A stretch of DNA of 48,882 bases from Paucisalibacillus globulus DSM 18846 (lineage in GTDB: Bacteria; Bacillota; Bacilli; Bacillales; Amphibacillaceae): contig NZ_KI519436.1 in assembly GCF_000482485.1 (NCBI RefSeq), forward strand, positions 1 to 48,882. The letters are read 5' to 3'. Each line of letters opens with the position of its first letter. Within the stretch, counting starts at the first letter, position 1. Shown piece by piece: positions 28,594-38,357 of the stretch. The notes beneath the pieces are model-generated. The model had not been told where the DNA came from and searched no databases. It saw only the letters and a program-made list of their open reading frames with translations. The translations under genes and the position numbers were made by a program.

Positions 28594-29928
28594 ATGAAAG
28601 TTATCGTAGTTGGTTGTACGCATGCTGGAACAGCTGCAGTTAAAAATATGGCAAATAAATATGAAGACTTATCCATTACAGTTTACGAAAAAAACGATAA
28701 TATCTCCTTCTTATCTTGTGGAATCGCATTGTATGTTGGTGGAGTAGCACAAAATCCAAATGAATTATTCTACTCATCACCTGAAGAACTTGAATCCCTT
28801 GGAGTTGAAATGAAAGTAAAACATGAGGTTCTTGAAATAGATACAGAAAGTAAAAAAGTAATCGTCAAAGATATGGTAACGGGAGAAGTAATAACGGATA
28901 GTTACGACAAACTTGTTATGACTACTGGTTCTTGGCCAGTAATTCCACCGATTAGCGGAATAGACTTAGAAAATATATTGTTATGTAAAAACTTCCATCA
29001 AGCAAATGAAATAATTGAAAAAGCTAAACATGTTGAGCGTATAACAGTTATTGGTGCGGGATATATTGGGGTAGAGCTTGTTGAAGCATTTCAACTAGCA
29101 GGCAAAAAGGTTACCTTGGTTGATGGGGAGGATAGATTATTAAATAAGTATCTTGATAAAGAATTTACCGATATTGTAGAAGACGAATTTAGACGAAGAG
29201 ATATCCAGCTTGCTTTTGATCAAACAGTAACCAAGTTTGAAGGCAAAGATGGCAAAGTATCAAAAGTAATCACAACAAAAGCTGAAATAGAAACGGAGCT
29301 AGTGATACTCTGTGTTGGATTCAAACCAAATACTGGATTGTTAAAAGGAAAAATAGATATGCTAGAAAATGGTGCAATTGTTGTGAATGAATATTTACAA
29401 ACAAGTGATAAGGACATCTATGCTGCTGGTGACAGTTGTGCAGTAAACTATAACCCAACTGGTAAGAATATGTATATCCCTTTAGCAACCAATGCTGTCA
29501 GAATGGGAACGATTGTTGGTCTTAATATTATCGAACCTAAAGTGAAATATATGGGAACACAAGGTACCTCTGGACTTCACATTTACGGCTTTAATATGGC
29601 ATCAACAGGTTTAACAGAAGTTACTGCAAAACAAGCTGGAGTCACTTATAAAGCAGTACAAGTTATTGAGAATAATCGACCTGAATTTATGCCAACTTAT
29701 GAAGAAGTTAAATTAAAACTGATTTTTGAGGAATCAACTAGAAGAATATTAGGAGCACAAGTTATTTCAAGAGCGGATATGACGCAAACAATCAATACCT
29801 TATCCATATGTATCCAAAAAGAGATGACCATAGATGAATTAGGTTTTGTTGGTTTCTTCTTCCAACCGCATTTTAATAAACCATGGAACATCTTAAATCA
29901 AGCTGGCCTTTCTGCATTACAACACTAG
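28594..29928 (+). CDS. nox: NADH oxidase (probably water-forming), FAD-dependent
   Basis: A 444-aa member of the single-Cys pyridine nucleotide-disulphide oxidoreductase group, which includes Nox, NADH peroxidase and CoA-disulphide reductase. Seen: N-terminal FAD motif VVGCTHAGTAA, the redox Cys42 in FLSCGIALYVGG, the NAD motif VIGAGYIGVELVEA and the second FAD segment DIYAAGDSCAVNY. GCTHAGT is typical of Nox. It regenerates NAD+ using oxygen. Three Rex-type operators upstream fit induction when NADH accumulates. CoA-disulphide reductase is the main alternative. Confidence 0.88.
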   Translation: MKVIVVGCTHAGTAAVKNMANKYEDLSITVYEKNDNISFLSCGIALYVGGVAQNPNELFYSSPEELESLGVEMKVKHEVLEIDTESKKVIVKDMVTGEVITDSYDKLVMTTGSWPVIPPISGIDLENILLCKNFHQANEIIEKAKHVERITVIGAGYIGVELVEAFQLAGKKVTLVDGEDRLLNKYLDKEFTDIVEDEFRRRDIQLAFDQTVTKFEGKDGKVSKVITTKAEIETELVILCVGFKPNTGLLKGKIDMLENGAIVVNEYLQTSDKDIYAAGDSCAVNYNPTGKNMYIPLATNAVRMGTIVGLNIIEPKVKYMGTQGTSGLHIYGFNMASTGLTEVTAKQAGVTYKAVQVIENNRPEFMPTYEEVKLKLIFEESTRRILGAQVISRADMTQTINTLSICIQKEMTIDELGFVGFFFQPHFNKPWNILNQAGLSALQH

Positions 29929-29948
29929 ATAACGGATAGTTACTTTTT

Positions 29949-29992
29949 TGAGAACGCTCATAGTTTAACTATTTGAGCGTTCTCTTTTTTAA
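29949..29992. terminator. Terminator between nox and sstT
   Basis: GAGAACGCTCA pairs with TGAGCGTTCTC around an internal AGTT/AACT pairing. A T-run stands on both sides, so it serves both convergent genes. Confidence 0.9.
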
Positions 29993-30046
29993 TTTGAGAT
30001 TTTTAATACATTACTTGTAATTTCTACATTGCTTTACCAGAATCAG

Positions 30047-31267
30047 TCAATGATTTACTTTTAATTTACGCTTTTCAGCATACTCTGCTGTTGCAGTAAA
30101 TAATACATCAGTAGATGAATTGAGGGCAGTTTCACAAGAGTCTTGTAAAACACCTATGATGAAACCGATAGCAACTACTTGCATCGCAACGTCATTCGAA
30201 ATTCCAAAAAGACTACAAGCTAGAGGGATAAGTAGTAGTGATCCACCTGCGACCCCTGAAGCACCAGCAGCAGAGATAGCAGCGAGAACGATAAGGATAA
30301 CCGCTGTAAAAATATCTATTTCAATATTAAGTGTATGAACGGCAGCTAGAGTTAAGACAGATATTGTTATAGCTGCACCAGCCATATTAATGGTCCCACC
30401 TAAAGGAATAGAGATAGAATAGGTGTTTTTATCCAAATTTAACTTCTCGCATAATCGCATATTCACCGGGATATTTGCAGCTGAACTTCGAGTGAAAAAT
30501 GCTGTAATACCACTTTCCCTTAGACAAGTGAAGACTAATGGATAAGGATTTTCACGAATGTTTATAAAGACAATTAATGGGTTAACAACTAAAGCGACAA
30601 AAATCATACATCCTAGTAATACTAAAAGTAACTTGCCGTAGCCTAACAGTGCTGTAAGTCCACTAGTTACAATAGCATCAAAGACTAGCCCCATGATTCC
30701 TATAGGTGCAAAATTGATTACCCATTTTACTATGATGGATATTGCATTAGAGAAATTTTCTAACATATTTTTGGTTGTTCCTGTCGCACTTCTTAATGCA
30801 ATCCCAAAAAGTATGGCCCAGGTTAAAATACCGATATAGTTTGCACTTAATAAGGCATTTACAGGATTATCAACAATATTAAATAAAAGCTTTTCTAAAA
30901 CCTCCATGATCCCACTTGGAGGAGTTAAATCCTCAGCTCCAGAAGTAAGAGTTAATGAAACTGGAAAAATAAAACTTGCAACAACCCCAACTAAACCAGC
31001 TAGAAAGGTTCCAACAGCATATAGAATAATGACAGATTTCATATTTGTTTTATTGCCTTTTTTATGATTAGAAATTGCGTGAATGACTAGGACAAATACT
31101 AGTACTGGTGCTATAGCTTTTAATGCTCCTACGAATAAATCGCCAAAAATTGCAATCCAATTTGCTCCTTTAGGAACTGTTAATGCTAATACTACACCAA
31201 GAACTAAACCGATAAGGATTCGTTTTACTAGACTTACTTCATTCCATTTAATCATGATTTTTTTCAT
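30047..31267 (-). CDS. sstT: Sodium/serine-threonine symporter SstT
   Basis: A 406-aa dicarboxylate/amino acid:cation symporter-family protein with multiple membrane spans. Substrate- and ion-site landmarks: [14 protein letters not shown] (the serine-rich reentrant loop), [27 protein letters not shown] and [17 protein letters not shown]. It imports Ser and Thr with Na+. GGAGGT precedes the ATG. Two Thr T-boxes lie in its leader, so threonine starvation should raise expression, which fits the transport role. Confidence 0.94.
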   Translation of the reverse strand: MKKIMIKWNEVSLVKRILIGLVLGVVLALTVPKGANWIAIFGDLFVGALKAIAPVLVFVLVIHAISNHKKGNKTNMKSVIILYAVGTFLAGLVGVVASFIFPVSLTLTSGAEDLTPPSGIMEVLEKLLFNIVDNPVNALLSANYIGILTWAILFGIALRSATGTTKNMLENFSNAISIIVKWVINFAPIGIMGLVFDAIVTSGLTALLGYGKLLLVLLGCMIFVALVVNPLIVFINIRENPYPLVFTCLRESGITAFFTRSSAANIPVNMRLCEKLNLDKNTYSISIPLGGTINMAGAAITISVLTLAAVHTLNIEIDIFTAVILIVLAAISAAGASGVAGGSLLLIPLACSLFGISNDVAMQVVAIGFIIGVLQDSCETALNSSTDVLFTATAEYAEKRKLKVNH

Positions 31268-31370
31268 TTAAGTGACCTCCATCTCTATTTGTCTTTCAAA
31301 CAACTAGACTAATTTTTTAGTAATTAGCTAAGCTTTGAAACACCATCCCTCACTTTCTTTCATTTATATA

Positions 31371-31612
31371 AAAAAACACACTCATCCCTCAAAAAGGGAC
31401 GAGCATGTTTAACTCGTGGTTCCACCCAGCTTCCCATAAGCAGTTCTTATGGCTCTAGTGCTTTAACGCAGCAGTACGGTATTGGATACTGAATTCCCCA
31501 ATACAGCTTCAAGGTGGTAAATTATTACCCATAGTATAGGAAGCTCTCAGCATTGCCTTCCCTCTCTGTTAAACTGGTAGAAATAATTTATGTCCTTTTC
31601 ATAGCTATTATT
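31371..31612 (-). promoter_or_regulatory. Promoter-distal T-box of sstT, specifier ACC (Thr), with terminator
   Basis: Read on the minus strand: stem I with AGAGAGGGAAGG, specifier TTT-ACC-ACCTTGAAG (ACC at plus 31516-31518), conserved TGCTGCGTTAAAGCACTA, T-box GGGTGGAACCACG (plus 31415-31427), then terminator AAACATGCTCGTCCCT / AGGGATGAGTGTGTTT with T-run (31371-31411). It is the second leader encountered by RNA polymerase and the one next to sstT. Confidence 0.93.
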
Positions 31613-31621
31613 CTTTGATAA

Positions 31622-31862
31622 ATATAAAAAAACACACTTATCCCACAAAAGGACGAGTGTGTTTACCCGTGGTTCCACCTTAATTCCCATAGGTATTAAC
31701 TATGGCTTTAGTGCTTTAACGCAGCAATACGGTATTGGTTAGTAAAATATCCCAAACAGCTCCAAGGTGGTAAGTTACTATTCTACGTTAGGAAGGTTCC
31801 AGCAAATCCTTCCCTCTCTGTAAACTAAAGTAAAGTAACCCATATCCTTTTCGTTGCCTTTA
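31622..31862 (-). promoter_or_regulatory. Promoter-proximal T-box of sstT, specifier ACC (Thr), with terminator
   Basis: Minus strand: ACAGAGAGGGAAGG, specifier CTT-ACC-ACCTTGGAG (ACC at plus 31769-31771), TGCTGCGTTAAAGCACTA, T-box AAGGTGGAACCACG (plus 31668-31682), then terminator AAACACACTCGTCC / GGGATAAGTGTGTTT with T-run (31622-31664). It is closely similar to the second T-box in the conserved stretches, so a duplication is likely. The two are in series before a single gene. Confidence 0.93.
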
Positions 31863-31890
31863 AAAAGTTTAACTTAAATTTATAGACCAT

Positions 31891-31917
31891 ATTATACCGT
31901 TTATAAACTTTTTGCAA
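31891..31917 (-). promoter_or_regulatory. Promoter of the sstT transcript
   Basis: On the minus strand TTGCAA is followed by 15 nt and TATAAT (or 17 nt and TAATAT). It lies about 30 nt upstream of the first T-box. It is divergent from the ger operon. Confidence 0.65.
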
Positions 31918-32038
31918 TACCTTTTTAGAATTTCTTTTAATGAAGTACGAACAGGACGAACTTGTTCACCTTCTGCATAAAAGAAAACAAAAATGGGAAA
32001 TAAAAGGAGAGCAACCATTTAAGACTAGAGGGGATTAT

Positions 32039-33595
32039 ATGATACGCCGGTATATGAAAAAGAAGCACCAAGAAGAAAAACAGGAGAAGTGCGGTCAAAA
32101 CATCTCTGTGAAACTAGAAAGTAAATTAGATGATAATATCCAGCAATTAAAGAAACTGTTAGATGAACCAAATGATCTAGTAATAAGACAGTTTACAATC
32201 GGAGCGGCAAATATTAATAGTGCAATTATATATATTGATGGGTTGATTGATAGGCAGTTGGTTCAGGATAGTATATTGGGAAATTTGCAAGTTAAATCAG
32301 TAAGTATGGAATTACCCAAGGAAAGTACAGCAATATTCAATGAAATATATCAAACATTCATTTCTATTACCTCGATAGAGAAAGGGAACTCCCTTGCTGA
32401 CGTACTAAATGGTATTCTTTCAGGGAAAACGGTCTTTTTCTTAGATAATGAGGATTCGGTATTAGTGATGGATACAAAAGGTGGGGAGAGTCGTTCAATA
32501 GAACCATCTACTGCTGAAACAGTCGTAAGAGGACCAAAGGCAGCATTTGTCGAAAGCCTTGGAACCAATTTATCGCTTCTCAGAAGATCACTTCAGACGC
32601 CAGATTTACGTTTTAAGTCATATCAAATTGGTAAACGAAGCAAAAAAGGTCTAGTTGTAGCATATGTTGATGGTGTTATTAATTCGACTATAGTTAAAGA
32701 AGTAAATAGACGGCTAGAGTCGATTGATATTGATAATGCTCCTGAGTCTGGGTTCATAGAACAATGGATTGAAGATAGTTTCTTATCCCCCTTTCCTCAA
32801 ATGAACAATACGGAAAGGCCTGATAGGGCAGTTTCTGCACTACTACAGGGAAAAGTGGTAATCCTGCTGGATGGGACTCCATTTGTGCTTATCGCACCTG
32901 TTGTTTTGGGGGATATCTTAAAATCACCAGAAGATTATTATGAAAGGTGGTTAATCGGTTCATTACTGCGCATGTTACGTTATTTGGGTGCTTTTATCGC
33001 ACTCCTTCTGCCAGGACTATACATAGCATTAGTAACCATTCATCCAGGATTGTTGCCCTCTGACTTGGCATTGTCCATTGCTGCATCGAGGGAAGGAGTT
33101 CCATTTCCGCCTGTTGTGGAAGCATTTTTAATGGTAATCACGATGGAGTTATTACAAGAGGCTGGGATTAGACTGCCTACACCAGTTGGGCAGACGATTG
33201 GAATCGTTGGTGGGCTAGTAATTGGGGATGCTGCGGTATCAGCGGGGATTGTTAGTCCAATAATGGTAATTATCATAGGTCTGACTGCAATTGCGGCATT
33301 TGCAAATCCATCATTCACTATTGGGATAACCTTTCGTATTCTTCGTTTTGGATTTATGATAGCAGCCTCAGTATTAGGTTTATATGGCATTATTCTTGTT
33401 TACATCATGATTAATATCCACGTGGTAAATTTGAAGAGTTTTGGCATCCCTTATTCGACACCTTTTGCTCCAACTATGGTAAGTGATTGGAAAGATCTTG
33501 TAATACGTGCACCGATGACAATGTTAACCAAAAGGCCAAAATTTTTAGCTACGGAGGATTCAAAATCTGCAAATAAAGGGGTAAAAGACTCATGA
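32039..33595 (+). CDS. Spore germination receptor subunit A (GerAA family)
   Basis: A subunit of a nutrient germinant receptor in the spore inner membrane. A long hydrophilic N-terminal region (NITS-type, through RPDRAVSALLQGKVVILLDGTPF) precedes a membrane domain with several spans (LRYLGAFIALLLPGLYIALV; LLQEAGIRLPTPVGQTIGIVGGLVIGDAAV). I chose ATG 32039 (518 aa) because AGAGGGG lies right before it; ATG 31940 would add 33 residues without a ribosome site. It overlaps the B gene by 4 nt. Which germinant it senses cannot be inferred. Confidence 0.92.
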   Translation: MIRRYMKKKHQEEKQEKCGQNISVKLESKLDDNIQQLKKLLDEPNDLVIRQFTIGAANINSAIIYIDGLIDRQLVQDSILGNLQVKSVSMELPKESTAIFNEIYQTFISITSIEKGNSLADVLNGILSGKTVFFLDNEDSVLVMDTKGGESRSIEPSTAETVVRGPKAAFVESLGTNLSLLRRSLQTPDLRFKSYQIGKRSKKGLVVAYVDGVINSTIVKEVNRRLESIDIDNAPESGFIEQWIEDSFLSPFPQMNNTERPDRAVSALLQGKVVILLDGTPFVLIAPVVLGDILKSPEDYYERWLIGSLLRMLRYLGAFIALLLPGLYIALVTIHPGLLPSDLALSIAASREGVPFPPVVEAFLMVITMELLQEAGIRLPTPVGQTIGIVGGLVIGDAAVSAGIVSPIMVIIIGLTAIAAFANPSFTIGITFRILRFGFMIAASVLGLYGIILVYIMINIHVVNLKSFGIPYSTPFAPTMVSDWKDLVIRAPMTMLTKRPKFLATEDSKSANKGVKDS

Positions 33596-34710
33596 AATTT
33601 TTCGAATATGGTAATGAGAAAATTGGTGGGAAAGAAATACTGATTGCTATTCCATCCATGTTGATTGGGGTCGGTGTTCTCTCATTACCTAGAAATATTT
33701 CTAGTAATATGATCGGATCCGATGGTTGGATAGTTTTACTATTAACGGGTGTTATTAGCATGTTAATGGTTTGGTTGATGGCTAGATTAGCTGCAAGCTT
33801 CCCAAACCAGCATTTCCTTTCCTATGCATCAATCATTGTGTCTAAGCCTATAGCTATCGTCCTAACCTTTCTATTTGCAATTTCCTTTATCACATTTGCG
33901 GCGTACGATATACGAGTACTTGGGCATATATCTCAGCAGTATTTATTTGATCATACCCCAGTAGAGATTGTAACCGTATCGTTTTTACTTGTTGTAGTAT
34001 ATGCCGTTGCGGGGTCAAGGGCTGCCTTGTTTCGCCTTAATATCATATTTTTTCCAATTATTACTATTATTTTGCTGTTAGTATTGCTTATTAATATAAA
34101 GTGGATGGATTGGACCAATATGTTACCTGTTTTTCAAACGGACTTTAACGGATATATAAAAGGAATGCATACTAGTTTGCTCTCATACATGGGTTTTAGT
34201 ATTGTATTATTTTATATCGCAATTGTTGAACGTCCAGAAAGAGCGCCAAAATTAGTTATGATCGGAATGACTATTCCTATCGTATTCTATGTAATGGTGT
34301 ATTTTGCATGCATTTTAGTATTTGGTTATACTGCGACATCTAACTTGCTATTTCCAACGATTGATTTAGCGAAAAGAATAGAAATCCCGGGTGGTATTTT
34401 TGAAAGAGTAGAATCTTTTTTCTTTGTTGTCTGGACAATGGGAGTATTTAATACAACTGCAATGGCGTTTGATGTTGCTGTTTTAGCTTTGCATTCCATT
34501 TTCAAACGAATTAAAAAGATGCAGCTTATATTAATTCTAAGTCCGCTAATTTACTATCTTGCATTATTACCCAGAGATACAAGCCAAATTGTTATGTTTG
34601 GTGAATTCATAGGTTCTTATCTTGTTTCATTTACTTTTCTTACTACGATGCTATTAATCATTGTCGCTAAAATAAGAAGGGTGAAACACAATGATAAAAC
34701 GACTATATAA
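33592..34710 (+). CDS. Spore germination receptor subunit B (GerAB family)
   Basis: A 372-aa APC-superfamily membrane protein, the putative germinant-binding subunit. Seen: EKIGGKEILIAIPSMLIGVGVLSLPR at the N-terminus and about ten hydrophobic spans, ending with a Lys/Arg tail. It overlaps the A gene by ATGA and the C gene by 20 nt, so stoichiometric translation is likely. AGGGGT lies upstream. Confidence 0.93.
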   Translation: MKFFEYGNEKIGGKEILIAIPSMLIGVGVLSLPRNISSNMIGSDGWIVLLLTGVISMLMVWLMARLAASFPNQHFLSYASIIVSKPIAIVLTFLFAISFITFAAYDIRVLGHISQQYLFDHTPVEIVTVSFLLVVVYAVAGSRAALFRLNIIFFPIITIILLLVLLINIKWMDWTNMLPVFQTDFNGYIKGMHTSLLSYMGFSIVLFYIAIVERPERAPKLVMIGMTIPIVFYVMVYFACILVFGYTATSNLLFPTIDLAKRIEIPGGIFERVESFFFVVWTMGVFNTTAMAFDVAVLALHSIFKRIKKMQLILILSPLIYYLALLPRDTSQIVMFGEFIGSYLVSFTFLTTMLLIIVAKIRRVKHNDKTTI

Positions 34711-35866
34711 ATTTGTGAATTGTTTACTTGTTGTTATCTTTCTTTCGGGATGCTGGGATGTCATTAACATTGAGGAACGTGGTTTTATTATGGGGATGGC
34801 AATTGATTTAGCAGAAGAAGGGAAAATTAATGGTAATTATCAATTAACATTAACAAATCAGTTTGTTGCTCCACCAAGATTAGGTACTCCTAGCGGGGGA
34901 GGCGAGGCTGGTGGGAAGGCGTATATGAATTTATCAGCAAGTGGAGAAAGTATATATGATATTTCTCAAGATCTCGCTAACCAAACAAGTAAAATACCAT
35001 ACTTTGAACATATAAAAGTTGTTATTGTTTCGGAAGAGGTTGCAGCTATACCCTCGCTTTTTGCAGACGTTCTGGATGTTTTTATCCGTAATAGAGATAC
35101 GCGTAGGGGAATTAAGGTAATTATTGCAAAAGGAAAGGCGAAAGATATCTTAAATATACAACCTGAAATTGAAAAGCTGCCTAGCAAGTATATAGATAGA
35201 ATTCTTGATAATAGTCTTACTAAGACTGGTGAAATGAAACCAGTTAGAGTTGGTGATATACATGAATATTTGCTTGCTGAGAGTAGTTTTGTATTATCTG
35301 AAGTGACGTCTGATGGAACAAGGATATTTTTTGAAGGTGGGGCAGTCTATAAAGGTGATGTTCATAGATTAATCGGAAAACTGAATCTGAAAGAAATGCT
35401 TGGTTTTGAATTAATAACGGATCAAAGGGTGCAAGGACCAATTTTGGTGAATTTCAATGATCATTTAACAACTTATTCCATTAGAGAAGCGAATAGCAAG
35501 ATTAATATAGATACCCAGAATCCAGAAAATATAAAAATAGACGTAATAATAAAATTGGAAGGTGAAATACAGGAAACCTTTGGGACAGTCCTTTTACAAA
35601 AAGAGGGGGTAATTAATGCACTAGAAAAGAAAATCTCTGAAAAAGTAAAGGAAATTGCCAATCAGACTGTAGAGAAGGCACAAAAAGAGCTAGAAGCGGA
35701 TGTATTTGGTTTTGCGGATAACTTAGAGAAATTCCATTATGATACCTGGGAGAAAATAAAAGGAGATTGGGACAAAGGTGAAAAATACTTTTCTAAAAGC
35801 ACTATAAATATAAAGGTAAGGGCAGAAGTCCGATCCGATGGGGTTGTAGAAAAATCGAAAAAGTAG
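34691..35866 (+). CDS. Spore germination receptor subunit C lipoprotein (GerAC family)
   Basis: A 391-aa lipoprotein. The signal peptide ends in lipobox LSGC with Cys21, followed by the family hallmark WDVINIEERGFIMGMAID. The rest matches the Ger(x)C fold, with an internal KIPYFEHIKVVIVSEE segment and C-terminal GDWDKGEKYFSKSTINIKV. It anchors to the outer face of the spore inner membrane. It completes an A-B-C operon, and a small fourth ORF follows 9 nt later. Confidence 0.93.
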   Translation: MIKRLYKFVNCLLVVIFLSGCWDVINIEERGFIMGMAIDLAEEGKINGNYQLTLTNQFVAPPRLGTPSGGGEAGGKAYMNLSASGESIYDISQDLANQTSKIPYFEHIKVVIVSEEVAAIPSLFADVLDVFIRNRDTRRGIKVIIAKGKAKDILNIQPEIEKLPSKYIDRILDNSLTKTGEMKPVRVGDIHEYLLAESSFVLSEVTSDGTRIFFEGGAVYKGDVHRLIGKLNLKEMLGFELITDQRVQGPILVNFNDHLTTYSIREANSKINIDTQNPENIKIDVIIKLEGEIQETFGTVLLQKEGVINALEKKISEKVKEIANQTVEKAQKELEADVFGFADNLEKFHYDTWEKIKGDWDKGEKYFSKSTINIKVRAEVRSDGVVEKSKK

Positions 35867-35875
35867 AAGAGACGG

Positions 35876-36040
35876 GTGATTACTATTTGGGATTATTTGT
35901 TTGGGTTTTTACCAAAAAACTTGGTGCTAATTTGTACTGTGCTAGCTTTTGTTATACCATATTTTGTTTATAAAATTAATAAGAAGTTACATGAAAATGG
36001 TGATCCCCCGTGGAAGAAGGAGGAGTATGATAAAGGCTGA
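35876..36040 (+). CDS. 54-aa single-span membrane protein after the ger operon
   Basis: A short ORF from GTG 35876 to TGA 36038-36040, preceded by AGAAGAGACGG. It encodes a short aromatic start (ITIWDYLFGFLPK), one membrane span (NLVLICTVLAFVIPYFVYKI) and a charged tail ending DPPWKKEEYDKG. It lies 9 nt after gerC, so it is probably the fourth gene of the operon. Small D-type subunits have been described for some Ger receptors, but those I recall have two spans. Assignment to that class is inference. Confidence 0.7.
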   Translation: MITIWDYLFGFLPKNLVLICTVLAFVIPYFVYKINKKLHENGDPPWKKEEYDKG

Positions 36041-36318
36041 TTAGGACGAGGGTAGAAATGACACCGTTAAGCATAAGCCATATATTTGATATATTGAACG
36101 GATAGATTTGATGTGACCTAATAAGATGGAGTGGATGTTTGCAAAATAAAGAGGGTCTACATTAATGCTTATTAAGGTAAATTGATTTAACAATAATAAC
36201 TATTTAAAATAACTCCTAAATAATAGGTCAATAGCCAATTAATCGAAAATAAATCACTCATTGTAGGCACTAGCGTATGATGAGATTGAGAAAAAATTTT
36301 CAAAAGGGGAATCAGTAT
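36041..36318. other. Gap without recognised features
   Basis: AT-rich, 278 nt. I see no convincing promoter, terminator or ORF beyond a 15-codon ATG frame near 36058 that I do not regard as real. Confidence 0.4.
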
Positions 36319-36582
36319 ATGTACTATCCTACAGGAGGATATTGGCCGGAACATAACTATGGATATGGAAGAAATAATGGAGCATTTTATCGTGAAATAA
36401 CGATTGTGGAAGCAATGAATATAGCTTTGCAGCAAGTACCTGGACAAGTGGTTAAAATTGAGCTTGATACAGAAAAAGGTATTAGAGTATATGAAGTCGA
36501 TATTATCACCGCGCAAGGGATAAAGTATGAAGTTTCCGTCGATGTAAATACTGGTGCAATTGTAGAAGTAGAAATGGACTAA
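36319..36582 (+). CDS. PepSY-domain small protein
   Basis: An 87-aa protein. An N-terminal Tyr/Gly/Asn-rich stretch (YYPTGGYWPEHNYGYGRNNG) is followed by one PepSY repeat (TIVEAMNIALQQVPGQVVKIELD through YEVSVDVNTGAIVEVEMD). I chose ATG 36319, with AAAGGGGAA upstream, over ATG 36277. There is no signal peptide, so it is probably cytosolic or spore-associated. PepSY domains are thought to inhibit proteases or bind peptidoglycan-related ligands. Tyr/Gly-rich tails are common in spore-coat proteins, but a spore role here is speculative. Confidence 0.8.
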   Translation: MYYPTGGYWPEHNYGYGRNNGAFYREITIVEAMNIALQQVPGQVVKIELDTEKGIRVYEVDIITAQGIKYEVSVDVNTGAIVEVEMD

Positions 36583-36681
36583 TCCAAATATCTAAATGTA
36601 TTTAAATACAGTATAAGAATCAAGGCAACCAGCTGTTCATAGTTCGCTACACTTAACTGAAGTTTCACTTATATCTAATAA

Positions 36682-36733
36682 AAAGAGTCTCTCCATAATT
36701 TAGTTCAATATTATTATGGAGAGACTTTTTTAT
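36682..36733. terminator. Bidirectional terminator, PepSY gene / DHA2 gene
   Basis: AAAGAGTCTCTCCATAAT pairs with ATTATGGAGAGACTTTTTT. An A-run stands on one side and a T-run on the other. It ends both convergent genes. Confidence 0.9.
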
Positions 36734-36803
36734 TGGATTTAAGAAAGAATGAAGAGATAGAATTATCTATTCCCTTTAAAATCGAAGTATATATAATTTA
36801 TTC

Positions 36804-38312
36804 TTAATTAGTCACTGGACATTCTTTTTCATTTAGTTTTTCTAGTTTTTCAATCGCTTCATCACTCACATCTACTCGTTTAATGAAGAATACTAAAATT
36901 AAAGCAATTAAATTAATGATTACACAAATAAAGAATGAATACTGGATTCCAGAAAGTAAAGCTTGATGACCTATCATTTCAGTTGATTCTGCTGTTAGTG
37001 TTTCAGGGTTAGTCGTAGCCATTAAATTCTTACCTTCCGATGTTGCTACGTTATTCATAATGGTAACAAAAATAGCAGTACCAAGAGAACCAGCTACCTG
37101 TTGGGCAGTGTTGTTGATTGCTGTTCCATGTGGATTTAAACGGTTTGGTAATTGATTCAAACCATTTGTCATAATTGGCATCATAACCATGGACATACCA
37201 AGCATTCTCAGTGTATAAACCAAAATAATATAAGCATAGGATGAATCGATTTGTAATTCGGATAATAAATAGGTTGATACAGCTGTGATAGCAAGTCCTA
37301 TAACACCCAAACTACGTGGTCCGAATTTGTCAAAGAGTTTACCAGTAATTGGTGACATGATTCCCATGACAATTGCCCCAGGTAACATCATTAGTCCAGA
37401 ATCAAGCGGAGAAATTCCCCGAACATCTTGAACATAGGCAGGTGTTAAAATCATTCCCGAGAACATAGCCATCGCATTAACAACGGAAATAATGAAAGCT
37501 AACGTAAACATTGGATATTTATAAACCTTTAAATCTAATAATGGTTTTTCCAGTTTAGATTGACGAACAATAAATAAGATTAATGAAATTCCGCCAACTA
37601 TTAAAGTAGTTAATACAGTAGAATCGGTCCAACCATTGGAGCTTACAGTACTTACACCATATAATAATCCACCAAATCCAATGGTTGATAGTATTACTGA
37701 TAAGTAATCGATGGTTGCATTCTTAAATGTTTCCATTACATTTTCTGCCTTCCAAATGGCCAATAATAGCGATATGATGGCAAGTGGTAAAATCATTTCA
37801 AAGAGAAAACGCCAATCATAATACTGCACAATGTAACCAGAAAGGGTTGGTCCAATAGCTGGTGCTGTGATCATTACTAGTCCGAATACGCCCATTGCAG
37901 TTCCACGTTTTTCACGCGGAAAACTGACCAACATAATATTCATTAATAATGGTCCCATGACAGAAGAACCTGCAGCCTGAACCATACGACCAGTTAATAA
38001 TAATCCGAAGTTAGGTGCAAAAGCAGCTAGAGCAGTTCCCAATGTGAAAATTGACATAGCTGTAATAAATAATTGCCTATTTGTAAAACGGACAATTAGA
38101 AACGCGGAAGCAGGAATCAATACCCCACTTACTAACATATAACCAGTAGCAAGCCATTGAACGGTTGGATAGTCAACTCCTAAATCATTCATGATAGTTG
38201 GCAAAGCCACATTTAATAATGAGTTATTTAAAAATGATACAAATGCGCCAATAAACAAAACTACCAACATAATATATGGAGGTTTTGTTTGTTGATTTAA
38301 CGTTGAATTCAT
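36804..38312 (-). CDS. DHA2-family MFS efflux transporter
   Basis: A 502-aa 14-span exporter of the EmrB/LmrB type. Seen: LNNSLLNVALPTIMNDL, QWLATGYMLVSGVLIP, GRMVQAAGSSVMGPL and GTAINNTAQQVAGSLGTA. The ribosome site AGAGGGGATC lies before the ATG. It is divergent from a TetR gene, which is its probable repressor. A long leader with two strong hairpins lies between them (see that entry). It resembles the 18.3-kb transporter in motifs, so they are paralogues. Confidence 0.93.
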   Translation of the reverse strand: MNSTLNQQTKPPYIMLVVLFIGAFVSFLNNSLLNVALPTIMNDLGVDYPTVQWLATGYMLVSGVLIPASAFLIVRFTNRQLFITAMSIFTLGTALAAFAPNFGLLLTGRMVQAAGSSVMGPLLMNIMLVSFPREKRGTAMGVFGLVMITAPAIGPTLSGYIVQYYDWRFLFEMILPLAIISLLLAIWKAENVMETFKNATIDYLSVILSTIGFGGLLYGVSTVSSNGWTDSTVLTTLIVGGISLILFIVRQSKLEKPLLDLKVYKYPMFTLAFIISVVNAMAMFSGMILTPAYVQDVRGISPLDSGLMMLPGAIVMGIMSPITGKLFDKFGPRSLGVIGLAITAVSTYLLSELQIDSSYAYIILVYTLRMLGMSMVMMPIMTNGLNQLPNRLNPHGTAINNTAQQVAGSLGTAIFVTIMNNVATSEGKNLMATTNPETLTAESTEMIGHQALLSGIQYSFFICVIINLIALILVFFIKRVDVSDEAIEKLEKLNEKECPVTN

Positions 38313-38357
38313 GTGATCCCCTCTTTTGTTTTTATTTTGCCTTTACGGGAAGTTAAG

